From Toxorhynchites rutilus septentrionalis (taxonomy: Eukaryota > Arthropoda > Insecta > Diptera > Culicidae): 64,000 nucleotides of DNA. This document shows positions 22,279 through 33,679 of this stretch, piece after piece. The DNA lies in NCBI RefSeq assembly GCF_029784135.1, contig NC_073746.1:184517983-184581982 (forward strand). Direction: 5' to 3'. The notes under the pieces are model-generated. The model was given only the letters and a program-made list of their open reading frames with translations. It ran no database searches and was not told the origin of the DNA. The position numbers were made by a program, and so were the translations under genes. Each line of letters starts with the position of its first letter. Position 1 is the stretch's first letter.

Positions 22279-22897
22279 CGAATATGGTACTACTCAACGA
22301 TTTTCAATTTCAATGTCTGCGTTTTATATTTGTGAATGATTGCCCGCCATTATCAATTTTTATTCGTCGATTTATTAGATATCCGCTCACGCTTGTGATC
22401 GTGTTGTTAGTGAAATCTCTAGGAAAACGCCTTGTACATATTTCATTTACCATGCAAGAGGATAAAAGTTTCAAATTATCTCATACACCATACTCCGTGC
22501 TTGTGGTATCAGTGTCGAACAGTTATTCATATTCCGGAATCCGATTGGTTTAAAACTCGATCGAATTTCACGATTCGATTGAAATCGACTCTTGCATTCT
22601 TGAATCCATTCGACTCAAATTCAATCGTTTTATGGAAAACAATTTTGAATTGTTGAAATTTAAATGAAAATTATGAGTCGATGTTGTTTAAATACATTGA
22701 AGATATAGTCCTGACCCTAACTAAACTTTTTGTGTATAAATTTCCTTGTATTTCCACCAAAACACTATTCACAAAATGAAACCATCACCAAAGACCATTT
22801 TCGTTCAAGATTTTTCCCCCGATTCCAGAGAATGTGCTGTCTTTTCACATCGAACACATATTTGATATGTAGAATTAATTTTCATTAAAAAATTGTT

Positions 22898-23173
22898 TTA
22901 ACACGTTCCCGCCGGTGCTGTAATTCATAATTCTCGCCTTCTGGCGACTGCGCTTAATGCTTTTCGCTCTATCGAAAGGAACCTATTCCAGGCAGAGTTT
23001 GTCGATTGAACGTTTTTCTGAATAATTCACTTTCGTTTGTTCAAATATGATCTTGCAGAAGGCATTCCCCCCAGCGGCATTCGTTTGTTGTTACATGCTA
23101 CACAATAACACAATAACGATGAAACAGTCTAGTGCTAGCCACCGGTGGTACGCGCCGGTCGGGAATATGTTAA
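22898..23173. mobile_element. TTAA-flanked MITE (piggyBac-like)
   Basis: It is bounded by TTAA at 22898-22901 and 23170-23173. The left end reads TTAACACGTTCCCGCCGG and the right end, inverted, TTAACATATTCCCGACCGG. TTAA duplication with such ends is the rule for piggyBac-type elements. It is non-coding, about 276 bp. The first nine bases (TTAACACGT) are shared with the unit at 55314. Confidence 0.65.
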
Positions 23174-23579
23174 AAGCGTCTTTATTCCTCCCGAAAATCC
23201 ATTTTGCATTTTTGCTTCATAGAAATGGAACATGGAGCTCAATGTCGTCTATGTCGAATTTCGTCGCAAGGTGGCCACATTTGCACAACTCGATTGGACG
23301 TGAGTCGAGCGGATGACAGAATGCAAAATGGCCATCCATTCGGATAATTTTGACTCTGAGGCTGTGTCGGCGTTGCTCATGATAGCGTTTCCCAAGTGAA
23401 TGTGTTCTTCCTCACGCCACGTAGGAATCGCAGCCGTTCTCTCTCTTTACCTTCGTGTATATGTCGACCATTAAGCTCACGATATCATACAATGGCATCA
23501 TACGTTACACATAAACTCCATCAAGCGCACTCCTTTGTTTTATTAGTCTGATATAGCTACTCATCAATATTATTTCAAA
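23174..23579. other. Intron sequence, nothing recognised
   Basis: No supported frame or repeat. Confidence 0.5.
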
Positions 23580-25010
23580 ATGAGTAATGATGTTTCCCGC
23601 ATTATGGAAAACTGCATCAATAATCCCTATTCATAAATCAGGTGACGTCCACGATGTGCAAAATTACAGAGGAATATCGATTCTGAGCTGCATGCCGAAA
23701 GTTTTTGAAAGTATGCTGCTGGATCTCATATACCCATCTGTCCGCCACATCATCGCAAACGAACAACATGGGTTTGTCAAAAAACGGTCTACTACATCAA
23801 ATCTCATGAGCTACGTTTCTCTGCTGATTGACAAAATTGAGAAAAGGCAGCAGGTTGACGCCATTTACGTGGACTTTTCGAAAGCTTTCGACCGCGTTCC
23901 TCACGCCCTTGCTGTGGAAAAACTGAAGCGATACGGGTTTCCACTTTGGCTAACCAATTGGATTAATTCGTATCTGACTGATCGTAGTGCACACGTACGG
24001 ATTGGCTCGTCAGTTTCATCGCCCTTTTCTGTCACCTCTGGCGTGCCGCAGGGCAGTCACTTGGGTCCTCTGCTCTTCGTACTCTTTATTCACGATATTT
24101 GCGCTGTTCTCAAATCGCCTAAGTTGATGTATGCAGACGATCTGAAACTATTTCGTGTAGTAACATCAAGTATGGACTGCTGTGCTCTTCAAATGGATGT
24201 AGATACTCTGCTGGGATGGTGCTCAATAAATGGCATGGAGGTGAATATTAGGAAATGTCATGCGATAACATTTTCGCGACTTTGCTCACCAATCACATTT
24301 GAATATACGATGGGGTCGACCGAAGTGGAAAGAGTTGCAGCCGTCAAAGACCTGGGTATCGTGCTCGACAACAAGCTAAAATTTACGCAGCATATTGTAA
24401 CGGTCACCGCTAAGGCTTTCACCGTTCTTGGGCTCATTAGACGCCACACTCAGGCATTTAGAGATGTCTATTGCCTCAAAGCATTGTATGTGTCGCTCGT
24501 ACGCAGTATATTGGAATACGGTGTTACTGTTTGGGCCCCATACCACGCTGTTCACATCGCTCGTCTGGAACGTGTGCAGAAAAGTTTTATCCGATATGCT
24601 CTTCGTCATCTCTCCTGGCGCAACGACCAACATCTGACCACATATGAAGAACGCTGCGCGCTGATTCACTTACCGACACTGCAGAAACGACGAGAATTTC
24701 TCCAGAGACTGCTGATTTTCGACCTTCTTAACAACAATCTTGACTGTGCTGAAGTTTTGGGCAAGCTTCGAATCAACGCTCCAGGTAGAACAACCAGACA
24801 ATTTGTTTTCTTCCGGCAAGCAGCACATCGTACTCTATACGGACAGAATAATACCTTGGATGTTTGTTGCCAACGGTTCAATGAAGTGTATCATTTGTTT
24901 GAATTCAATATGTCCAGAAATGTGTTTGTTATAAGGATTCAATAATTGAATTTTAGTCTGTCCGACAATTTCTTGGCGAAGACTGAATAAAAAAAAATAA
25001 ATAAAATGTT
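23580..25010 (+). mobile_element. 5'-truncated Jockey-type LINE with long open RT frame
   Basis: It contains the reverse transcriptase CDS at 23587-24945, then a short 3' untranslated region and an A-rich end with AATAAA near 24985-25005. The endonuclease and ORF1 are missing. No sure target duplication was found. It lies in the sense strand opposite to the host gene, inside its intron. Confidence 0.8.
23587..24945 (+). CDS. LINE reverse transcriptase, uninterrupted 452-codon frame
   Basis: The frame starts inside the palm/finger domain: LWKTASIIPIHKSGD (motif 0/1), VDAIYVDFSKAFDRVPH (motif A Asp), GVPQGSHLGPLLF (motif B), LMYADDLKLF (motif C with YADD) and VKDLGIVLDNKLKF. A thumb region and C-terminal domain without RNase H follow. 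All catalytic Asp residues are present. The real protein would start further upstream, so the Met used here is only the first in the fragment. The lack of stops in 1.36 kb makes this one of the youngest LINE copies in the window. Reverse transcription needs the missing parts, so the copy is probably dead on arrival. Confidence 0.88.
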   Translation: MMFPALWKTASIIPIHKSGDVHDVQNYRGISILSCMPKVFESMLLDLIYPSVRHIIANEQHGFVKKRSTTSNLMSYVSLLIDKIEKRQQVDAIYVDFSKAFDRVPHALAVEKLKRYGFPLWLTNWINSYLTDRSAHVRIGSSVSSPFSVTSGVPQGSHLGPLLFVLFIHDICAVLKSPKLMYADDLKLFRVVTSSMDCCALQMDVDTLLGWCSINGMEVNIRKCHAITFSRLCSPITFEYTMGSTEVERVAAVKDLGIVLDNKLKFTQHIVTVTAKAFTVLGLIRRHTQAFRDVYCLKALYVSLVRSILEYGVTVWAPYHAVHIARLERVQKSFIRYALRHLSWRNDQHLTTYEERCALIHLPTLQKRREFLQRLLIFDLLNNNLDCAEVLGKLRINAPGRTTRQFVFFRQAAHRTLYGQNNTLDVCCQRFNEVYHLFEFNMSRNVFVIRIQ

Positions 25011-25089
25011 CATAATGAATGGAATACCTGTGGCAGGATCACGTTGTCTAATGTTTGTGCAATATTCGTCTAGTCCTTTCAGAACAGCC

Positions 25090-25285
25090 GGCATTTTTCG
25101 TCAAAGACATTTCTTCTGACTTGTATTATGGTCACACACATTACAGACCTTGCCACTTGGAATACACTCAAGGGGTGTTGCTTAGTATAGAAATCTCAAC
25201 TAAGTACCACTAAAATGATGCAACTAATATTACGATTAGAAGGCGAATGTTGGGAACGTTGATGCTATTGAGAAGAACGTGGAGA
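25090..25285 (+). repeat. Old SINE fragment lacking the tRNA head
   Basis: TTTTTCGTCAAAGA and TAGAAATCTCAACTAAGTAC match the body of the SINE at 20689-20973 but with many changes. The tRNA-like promoter part is missing, so it is an old, inert copy. Confidence 0.75.
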
Positions 25286-25404
25286 GAATCGTATAAACGA
25301 TGTGTGTCAACGAAGAATTACAGATTATTGTTTTTCATTCGAATCACAATTTCTTCACTGTGCAGTCGTCTTCTATGATTCTAGTAACGTTTGCACATTG
25401 AATC

Positions 25405-25595
25405 CACGTGCTCTCCAGTAAGTGTTTTATCAGAATTTATGACAACAGCAATTATTATTTTGTAAACCGAGCAAGTGTGATTTGAAGTATTTCAAGAATT
25501 CGTTGTGCTCATTTAAAAATACTTCCAGCTCACCAGCGATATGCCTGGCTTCAGACAAAGTGAGAGTACTTGCGAATGTGTGGATGAAAGTTCGA
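25405..25595 (-). pseudogene. Helitron-like relic, second copy, frameshifted
   Basis: It is homologous to 1-200 on the same strand, with RTFIHTFASTLTLSEARHIA and FLNEHNEFLKYF, then SDKTLTGE after a frameshift near 25450. It borders the large repeat at 25600-26450. Confidence 0.45.
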
Positions 25596-25599
25596 TCTA

Positions 25600-26450
25600 G
25601 AATAATGATGTATATGGAAAAGTTGTTGAAAATTATAGGAAAATTTCATGAACATGACAATATAACACGACAAACATATTAAAAGATCCTATTTACTATA
25701 AAAAAAGACAATAAATTAGAATTTTTTTTTTAAATCTCGAGAATGGCTGCATTTAGAAAAAGATTGATTAAGAGCTTTTTTGTTTTAAATCACATCAGGA
25801 CAAATAATTTGTGGCTAAAAATAATTGTCAACATACAAAAATTCGAAGTTTCGAAAATTCATAAAAATTCGATGTTTTACAAAGTTCGTCAAAAATAGTT
25901 TTACCATATTGGACTCATTTTTTTTAAATCCTCTACATGACTTTCATTTTATATGAAAAAATTAAAAAAAATCAAAATACCTATATGAATTAAAAAAAAA
26001 ACTAAATCGAAAAAAAAAATAAATGTTTTCTCAAATATCTCGAGAATGGCTGCATTTAGAAGGAGATTCTTAAAGAGCTTATTTATATGAAAAAACTTTA
26101 AAGAGCTATTTTATTAGAAAAATTTAAAAAAATTAAAAGTATAGATTTGAGATACTGTAAATTAAAGTTTTGTTTGTAAATAAATAAAAAGAGTACTAAT
26201 TTTTTTCTTTAACACTCTATAACTCTTTCTAAGACACTATTTCGGTACGACTCATAGTTTTTGAAATATGAATTATCAATGATTTTTCTTACTAAAATCG
26301 ATACGCCCTTTTCAAAAGTTACACTTGAGTCAAAAAATTCCCAATTGCTGTGGAATACTCACATTTCCTCCAACCCAAACTCTCATCCGAATCGAAAATA
26401 CACATGTTTTGTCATTTTTCGATTTCATTTGGAATTACTCAATTTAATCA
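25600..26450 (+). repeat. Large AT-rich dispersed repeat, inverted copy at 55815-56575
   Basis: CACGACAAACATATTAAAA, the motif CTCGAGAATGGCTGCATTTAG, GTACGACTCATAGTTTTTGA and AAAATCGATACGCCC are collinear with the reverse complement of 55815-56575. Within this copy the CTCGAGAATGGC block occurs twice (25735, 26040), so it holds an internal duplication. It is non-coding and its class is unknown. Confidence 0.7.
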
Positions 26451-26534
26451 CTTAATCGGATAGGGCTTTAAATTTGTGTTTAAAGGTATTATTTGAAGCA
26501 AAATTTAGGAAAAAAATATTCAAAATTTGTTATA

Positions 26535-27743
26535 CAGTCAAAGCTCTCTATAGCGACAACTTTTATAGCGACAAATCTCTCTATAACGACATTTCCAAAG
26601 GTCCCTTCAAAATCGCATAGAAATTCTTTTCTTTATAGCGACATTTCTCTATAACGACCATTCCCTGTAGCGACACATTACCGCTCATACATATCATTCT
26701 CTATTGCGACAATTCTCAAGGTCACGCCAACAGTGCAATAATAATGAACTTGATTGAACTTAGTATATGACTATGAACGAAAATAGTCTATATTATGTTT
26801 TGTGAACGATTAAATGTTCGTGCGCAACTAATATTAATATTCGGATACTTTACAAAAACAGAGAAATTTAAATTTGAAACATCACTCAACTTGAACATAT
26901 ATTCAGACGCGATTCTGCAACAAATTAGTAAGAGACCAACTGAATGCGATAGAAAAAGACGAATTGTTGAATGTCAACCTCCTACAGTGTGTTTGTATGC
27001 TAGCTGATGCGTGGCAAAATCATGTCAAACAATCCACAATTGTTAATTGCTTCGTCAAAGCTGGCTTTGTGAAATCAGATAATTTGATTTGCATCAATGA
27101 AAACAGCATTGATAACGACCCACTAGAGGAAAATGTATTCCGATCGAATTTTGAAGCACTCGCTGAGCAAGGTTTTGATTCTTTTGAAGGTTTGGTTATA
27201 AATGGATATTATTTTCAAATATCATATAAGGTATAATCGACATTTGCCATTTTCAGACTACGTGACTTTTGACGACAATTTATGCGAAGGAGCAATTTTG
27301 TCTGACGAAGACATCATAAAAACAGTGCAAGAGCAATCATCTATTGATAACGATGATGATGAAATTCATTCAGTACCTGACGATGTAGTTGACAATGAAA
27401 CTATAAGCACACCCTCTCAAAACCAGCTAGAAGATGCTTTCCAAACGATTTATGCTGGTTTATTAACTAGCAAAAAATTACCAAAGGACAGCTTTTCAAA
27501 ATTTTTTGATTTAAAGAAAACTTTGTTGGGGGACAAATAAGCTGAATTTTGTGTCTTGTTTAATGTTTTGTTTCAATTTTTTCTGTTAATTCCTTCGTTA
27601 ATAATATAATTGATTTGTTTCGCATGGACTTGAGCGTTTCTCTCTTTATAACGACATCCGGATTCTCTATAGCGACAGTTTTTATAGCGACATTTCTCTA
27701 TAACGACGGTCCCTTGCGATGTCGCTATAGAGAGCTTTCACTG
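26535..27743 (+). mobile_element. Pogo/Tigger-type transposon, internally deleted
   Basis: The termini CAGTCAAAGCTCTCTATAGCG and its inverse (ending CTTTCACTG) are flanked by TA (26533-26534, 27744-27745). The ends hold multiple short CTATAGCGACA / TATAACGACA subrepeats, a pattern typical of Tigger ends. Length 1209 bp, against more than 2 kb for a full element. Confidence 0.85.
26795..27540 (+). pseudogene. Tigger-type transposase C-terminal relic
   Basis: The relic is spread over three frames. The middle one has MLADAWQNHVKQSTIVNCFVKAG-like sequence (read as ADAW..VKQSTIVNCFVKAGF), the conserved C-terminal end of pogo/Tigger and jerky DDE proteins. The last frame (27202-27540) is acidic (IDNDDDEIHSVPDDV) and ends SKFFDLKKTL. 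The catalytic DDE region and the N-terminal DNA-binding domains are deleted, so it is non-functional. Confidence 0.75.
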
Positions 27744-29278
27744 TATTATGAACTGGTATTAACTGGAACGAAACGCCGATCGAAGTCGCGCATGCGCATG
27801 AAAAGCGTTTATACGAAGGCGTAAGATTTGAACTGAACTGATTCCACTGTAACTTTACTATCTCACCATGATAATTAAAAAAACGAAACGTTTATCTGTT
27901 TCCTTTTTTTGGAATAAAGTGTATCACTTTCACTGTGATACCATGTAAAAAGTGAATGAAAGAAGAATGCCGAGAATGCTGAAGTATTGTACAGACAATT
28001 ACGGGCTGGAAGGCTAAGAGGGACATTTAAAACTTTTTACGAAAGTTTTTCCTAATCAAACATTCAATGAAAACTTTCGATTATGGTCGGCGAGCGTATT
28101 TGAAAACCCGAGACTATTAGGATCAGAACAGCCCCTGACTAGAATCGCGACAGATTGAGGCTAAATTACGATTTGCATATCAATGAATTCAATTTCAAAC
28201 TTGTCTGAAATGCTAGATAAAACTTGTTCACCGGAAGCATGTGTTATTGATAGCCAAATTTTTGTGAAGTTTGTGATGGTACTCCATTAGTTTCGCACTC
28301 TATATTGTTCTATGTAAAGTCGACCACATTTTCTGTATTTGTAGAGTGATGGAATTCCCTGAATACTAAACTGCAGGACGACATTTATGTCCCATTTTTA
28401 CCACTCTGATGGAAGAGTGAAAATGTCTCACTTACCCTTTTGCATTATAGATTACTGTTTTACGTCCACGTGAATAAATGACGAACGCTCTCGTGCTCTG
28501 GTAAAACTGTCTTACAGTTTAAATGACAGGTTTATTTCTGGATGAAGCAGATACATTCGCGTGTGGAACTTTCTCGGCACGAGAGACTCCGATCATATGC
28601 AAAGTGAGGATGGAAATTATGATATCGAACGATTATCACTTTCGGGAAATCTCGCGCTTCCGGATATTTCTTATTTGTAACATTGTCAATGCAGACGCGG
28701 AAGTGCGAAATGAAGAGTAAACCAAGCAAAATAACATCCATTTGTGAGTTAATCAATAGCATATTTCCATCGGTTTATAGTTATAACAAAAAGCTGCATA
28801 GGTAGGATTGAAAAGCGGGAGTAAAAGTTTGGCTCCACTGTTAAAATCATGATTGAGTGTATTTTCATACGCAAGTTTTTTTTTATTCAACAAAACAAGT
28901 GCTTTGTTTGGTACGTGTTGAAATATTTTGCTGAACTGAAGTATTGCCATTGAACATCACTTAGACGTTATTATACAATTCAAATATTTTTAGTTGCATT
29001 CCGTGTGTTGAACTGTATGGTTATCATTTTAATATTCCCTTTTAATTTTTATTTAGAGCTATCTAGCTTCGATGAGTTCAAGATTGATAAGTGAATAACA
29101 ATCAGGAAAATTAAAACTTGAATTTTATGCAATTCTGAGAATTTCGTGATTGAGAAATTCGTTTCTACTGGGAATTTCTCGAAGCACATTGGAAGAGTGA
29201 AAATAAAATACAAAACGGGGAATCATTTTACACATCTAAAACAATGGAGTTGCAGACTCTGTTAACATTATAAGGCAT
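27744..29278. other. Intron sequence, nothing recognised
   Basis: Only frames below 80 codons without motifs; no clear repeat. Confidence 0.5.
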
Positions 29279-29292
29279 AAAGAGGCATGGCT

Positions 29293-30339
29293 ACTGGGGA
29301 AACAACACGTGTACCTAAACCTCCTGCTAACCCAAGTGCTCTTGACCTCTCGTTTTGCTCGAATTCACTATCGTTAGATTGCAAGTGGAATGTAATCCAG
29401 GACCCCAACGGTAGTGATCACTTGCCAATCAAAATTTCCATCACCATTGGGTCGAATTCTTCTGAATCTATAAACATGGCATATGACCTCACAAGACACA
29501 TTGACTGGAAAAAATATGCGGACGCGATTGCTCTAGCCATCAATTCCAGAGATGGTTTACCTCCATTGGAGGAGTATAACTTCCTTTCTCGTTTGATCTA
29601 TGACAGCGCGGTTCGCGCTCAAACGAAACCCATCCCAGGTTCCACCATTTCCCGAAGGCCTCCCAATCTATGGTGGGATAGCCAATGTTCCAAGCTTTAT
29701 GTAGAAAAATCGAATGCATTTAAAGCTTTTCGGAAACGTGGAACCCCTGAAAATTTTCAAACGTATTTAGCCCTTGAAGATCAATTTAAAAACTTAATCA
29801 AAGGGAAAAAACGTGCTTATTGGCGAAATTTCGTGGGAGGTTTGTCACGAGAAACGTCAATGAAAAAATTATGGAAAGTGGCTCGAAACATGAGAAATCG
29901 CTCTTCAACGAATGAAAGCGAAGAATATTCACATCGATGGATTTTTAATTTTGCACGGAAGGTTTGTCCTGATTCCGCTCCTGTGCAAAAAATTGTTCGA
30001 GATATACCACAAGATAGGTGCGATCTTGATTCCGAGTTTTCGATGGTAGAATTCTCTCTTGCTCTCCTTTCATGTAACAATTCTGCTCCGGGATCGGATA
30101 GAATTAAGTTCAACTTGCTGAAAAACCTCCCTGATGTGGCGAAACATCGCTTGTTGAATTTATTCAATCGGTTTCTGGAGCATAATATTGTTCCAGATGA
30201 TTGGAGACAAGTGAGAATTATAGCTATTCAAAAACCAGGAAAACCCGCGTCCGACTTCAATTCGTACCGCCCAATAGCAATGCTGTCTTGTATACGGAAA
30301 TTGTTGGAGAAAATGATCTTGTTTCGCCTCGATCGATGA
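29293..30339 (+). pseudogene. LINE ORF2 part 1: endonuclease end and RT start
   Basis: GSDHLPIKISI holds the conserved SDH of the apurinic endonuclease. A linker with RRPPNLWWDSQCSKL follows, then the RT entry region with NSAPGSDRIKFNLLKNLP, WRQVRIIAIQKPGKP and SYRPIAMLSCIRKLLEKM. The first possible Met lies in the target duplication, so it is not the real start. A stop at 30337-30339 and a shift of frame separate it from part 2. Confidence 0.88.
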
Positions 30340-30407
30340 GTTGAAACGAATGGCCTACTCTCAGATACACAATATGGGTTCCGTAGGGGCAAGGGGAGGA
30401 AATTGTC

Positions 30408-32453
30408 TTGCGTTGCTTTCTTCAGAAATTCAAATGGCTTACGCCGGAAAAAAAACAAATGGCTTCAGTATTCTTGGACATAAAGGGGGCCTTTGATTCT
30501 GTTTCAATAGAGGTTTTGTCAGACAAATTACACTCTCGGGGTCTTCCGCCTCTATTGAATAATATGTTATATAACTTGCTTTGTGAGAAGCATTTGAACT
30601 TTTCTCACGGAGATTCGGCAGTAAGTCGGGTCTCTTACATGGGCCTCCCCCAGGGCTCATGTTTAAGCCCCCTTTTGTACAACTTCTATGTAAGCGACAT
30701 CGACAATTGCCTTACACAAAATTGCAGCCTAAGACAACTTGCAGATGATGGAGTGGTGTCTGTCGTAGGATCAAACGAATCCGACCTGCAAGGACCCTTA
30801 CAAGATACTTTGAACAATTTTTCAACCTGGGCCATTGGGCTAGGGATCGAATTCTCCACGGAGAAAACAGAGATGGTGGTTTTTTCTAGGAAGCATAGAC
30901 CAGCAAAACCAAAGCTTCAACTTTTGGGTAAACCGATCACTCATGCTATGTCATTCAAGTATCTTGGGGTCTGGTTCGACTCCAAATGTACTTGGGGGGC
31001 CCATATTAGGTATCTGAGTAAAAAATGCCAACAAAGAATAAACTTTCTCCGTACAATTACCGGCACCTGGTGGGGAGCCCATCCCGAAGATCTTATAATG
31101 TTGTATCGAACAACTATTCTCTCAGTGATGGAGTATGGCAGTTTCTGCTTTCAATCAGCTGCCAAAACACACCTCATTAAACTCGAGCGAATTCAGTATC
31201 TTTGTCTCCGTATTGCGTTGGGATGTATGCCCTCAACGCATACCATGAGCCTCGAGGTTTTGGCAGGCGTACTCCCACTAAAAGATCGCTTCAATTTATT
31301 ATCTCTTCGGTTCCTCATCCGGTGTAAGGTTATGAACCCATTGGTGATCGGAAATTTTGAGCAGCTGATCGAGCTAAATTCTCACTCTGGATTCATGACC
31401 CCATATCATGAATTCATCTCCATGCAGGTTGATCCTTCTTCGTATATTCCCAACCGTGTTTGTTTTCCTGACTACATCAATTCCTCTGTACATTTTGATC
31501 TGTCCATGAAGCAAGATATCCATGAATATTCAGATTATCAACGATCGAGGATCGCTCCAACGATCTTCGATACAAAGTATGGGGGTATCAATTGTGATAA
31601 TATGTACTTTACTGATGGGTCCACTCTAAACGAGTTCACAGGATTTGGAGTGTTCAACAAAATTTTCAGCACCTCCCACAGTCTTCAGTTTCCTTGCTCA
31701 GTGTATATTGCTGAATTGGCAGCGATACACTGGGCGCTGGACAGCGTCGCCTCACGACCTGTTGAACACTATTACATTGTAACGGATAGTCTTAGCTCCG
31801 TCTAAGCTATCCGTTCAGTGAGGCCAGAAAAGCACTCGCCGTACTTCCTTGAGAGAATACGAGAAAATTTGAGTGCTTTATCCAGACGCTGTTATGTCAT
31901 TACCTTTGTGTGGGTCCCTTCTCATTGCTCAATTCCGGGTAATGAGAGGGCTGACTCATTAGCAAAGGTAGGTGCGATTGAAGGCGATATTTATCAGCGT
32001 CAAATCGCCTTCAATGAATTTTACTCTTTAGTCCGTAAAAATACCATCGATAACTGGCAACGCAAATGGAACGAAGGTGAATTGGGCCGGTGGCTCCACT
32101 CGATTATCCCTAAGGTTAGCCTCAAACCATGGTTCAAAAGTCTGGACTTGAGTCGGGAGTTTATTCGCACCTTCTCCCGACTCATGTCCAATCACTGTTC
32201 GTTAGACGCGCTACTCTTTCGTTTCAATCTGGCCGGCAGCAATATCTGCGTTTGTGGCCGAGGCTACCACGACATCGAACACGTTGTTTGGTCGTGTGAG
32301 GTGTATCTTGTTGCCAGATCGAATTTAGAGAACTCCCTTCGGGCTAGAGGAAGGCAGCCCAATGTGCCGGTGATAGATGTGTTGGCTCGGTTAGACCTTG
32401 ATTACATGTCCCAAATATATGTTTTCCTTAAATCTATCGATGTTCGTGTGTGA
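30408..32453 (+). pseudogene. LINE ORF2 part 2: RT, RNase H and C-terminus, one nonsense codon
   Basis: One frame runs from 30408 to 32453, broken only by TAA at 31803-31805. RT motifs: ASVFLDIKGAFDSVSIE (A), MGLPQGSCLSPLLYNFYV (B), RQLADDGVVSVV (C). RNase H: MYFTDGSTLNEF, AELAAIHWAL, YYIVTDSLSSV, and after the stop VWVPSHCSIPGNERADSLAK. The four acidic residues of RNase H are all present, but the stop falls within that domain. The C-terminal CVCGRGYHDIEHVVWSC is Cys/His-rich. A near-intact but dead copy. Confidence 0.9.
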
Positions 32454-32815
32454 TTATCCTTATATCCTTATACCCTCCATTTCTTCCTTTATGAGTAATT
32501 GGTCCGCTTGCTATAAACAGGAGAATGAAATGTAAATTCACAATAGATGTACGAATAGATTTAAGAATTGAGTGTGTGTGATTATCAACATTGTAATAAT
32601 TTCCTTATACCCCATCCTTTTCCTGAGAAAAATATGTCACCCTTCTAATCTCGAGTTCACCGCGAGTAATCGGTTTCCCACATTACTAACCATAGATTTA
32701 AGAAAATTGTTCATATATATAGTGTTAAAAATATATTTAAGATTTCGGCTCCTTTAAACTTATGCAACTGAGCCTGTAAAAATAAACGAATTTATAAAAA
32801 AAAAGAGGCATGGCT

Positions 32816-33209
32816 CTAGAAAAGTCAAACATAACGCGTCTCCATGAAATTGATCCACGCACTGGGCGTTTCCACAATTCTCCTTCAAATGCTTTTTTGG
32901 GCCAACGTCTCTATTGAGTTTCTAGTGTTAACCATAGCTTCATTTAAAAGAACTATAGAGCACATGTCACTGTAAACATTAGCAACTGATAAGCACTAAC
33001 TCTCACCGTCTTTCAGTAGCTGAGAGATATAGAAAGTTGACGTCTTTTACAAAAATCCATATTTCAAAATTATCTCAAGCTTTCTCAAATACTCTTTAAT
33101 GTTACTTGACTTTGAAAAAAGAAAACATAAAAAAGTTGTTGTTAAAGAAAACTCTTTCGCTGTAGAAGTCATCTTCCAATGTATGGATGACTTGTTGGTT
33201 ATTATAATA
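32816..33209. other. Intron sequence, nothing recognised
   Basis: No supported gene or repeat. Confidence 0.5.
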
Positions 33210-33679
33210 GGAGTACCGGTAAGTTTTTTTTTTCAAAAATTATTGCTTTATTCTGCAAATACGGTTGCAAATTTAATATCCAAAGTATTGCCCATCGCTA
33301 GTCACAACCTTTTCCCATCTTTCTGGCAATTCACGGATCCCTTTGCGCCGGTTGGTCGGCTAACCACGGATCGATCCAATTTTCGACTTCATCAAAATTG
33401 GTGAAGTGCTGGGCAACCAGACCATGGTGCATTGATCGAAAAATGTAGTAATCGGAAAGAGCAATGTCTGGAGAATAGAGCGGGTGGGTGGTACTGAACT
33501 CTTCAGTGATTGATTACCCTTTGATCCTTTACAAGTTCCTTTTACTATAAATTGTCTAGTACTTCTACAAAAATTCGTCCTTATAATATAAAATTATATT
33601 CAGACACAATTCTCGTTCAAGATTTTTCAAGCATTTGGAAATAACATGTTTCTCCGTTGCATGGAATACATGTTATACA

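Larger units (their letters stand above)
29293..32801 (+). mobile_element. 5'-truncated RNase H-bearing LINE with 14-bp target duplication
   Basis: AAAGAGGCATGGCT flanks the insertion (29279-29292 and 32802-32815). The copy begins in the endonuclease domain and ends in an A-run after a 350-base 3' untranslated region. The untranslated region shares GCGAGTAATCGGTT with the LINE at 3414-4573, so they are related subfamilies. Order: endonuclease end, RT, RNase H, Cys/His tail, as in I-type LINEs. Confidence 0.92.
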
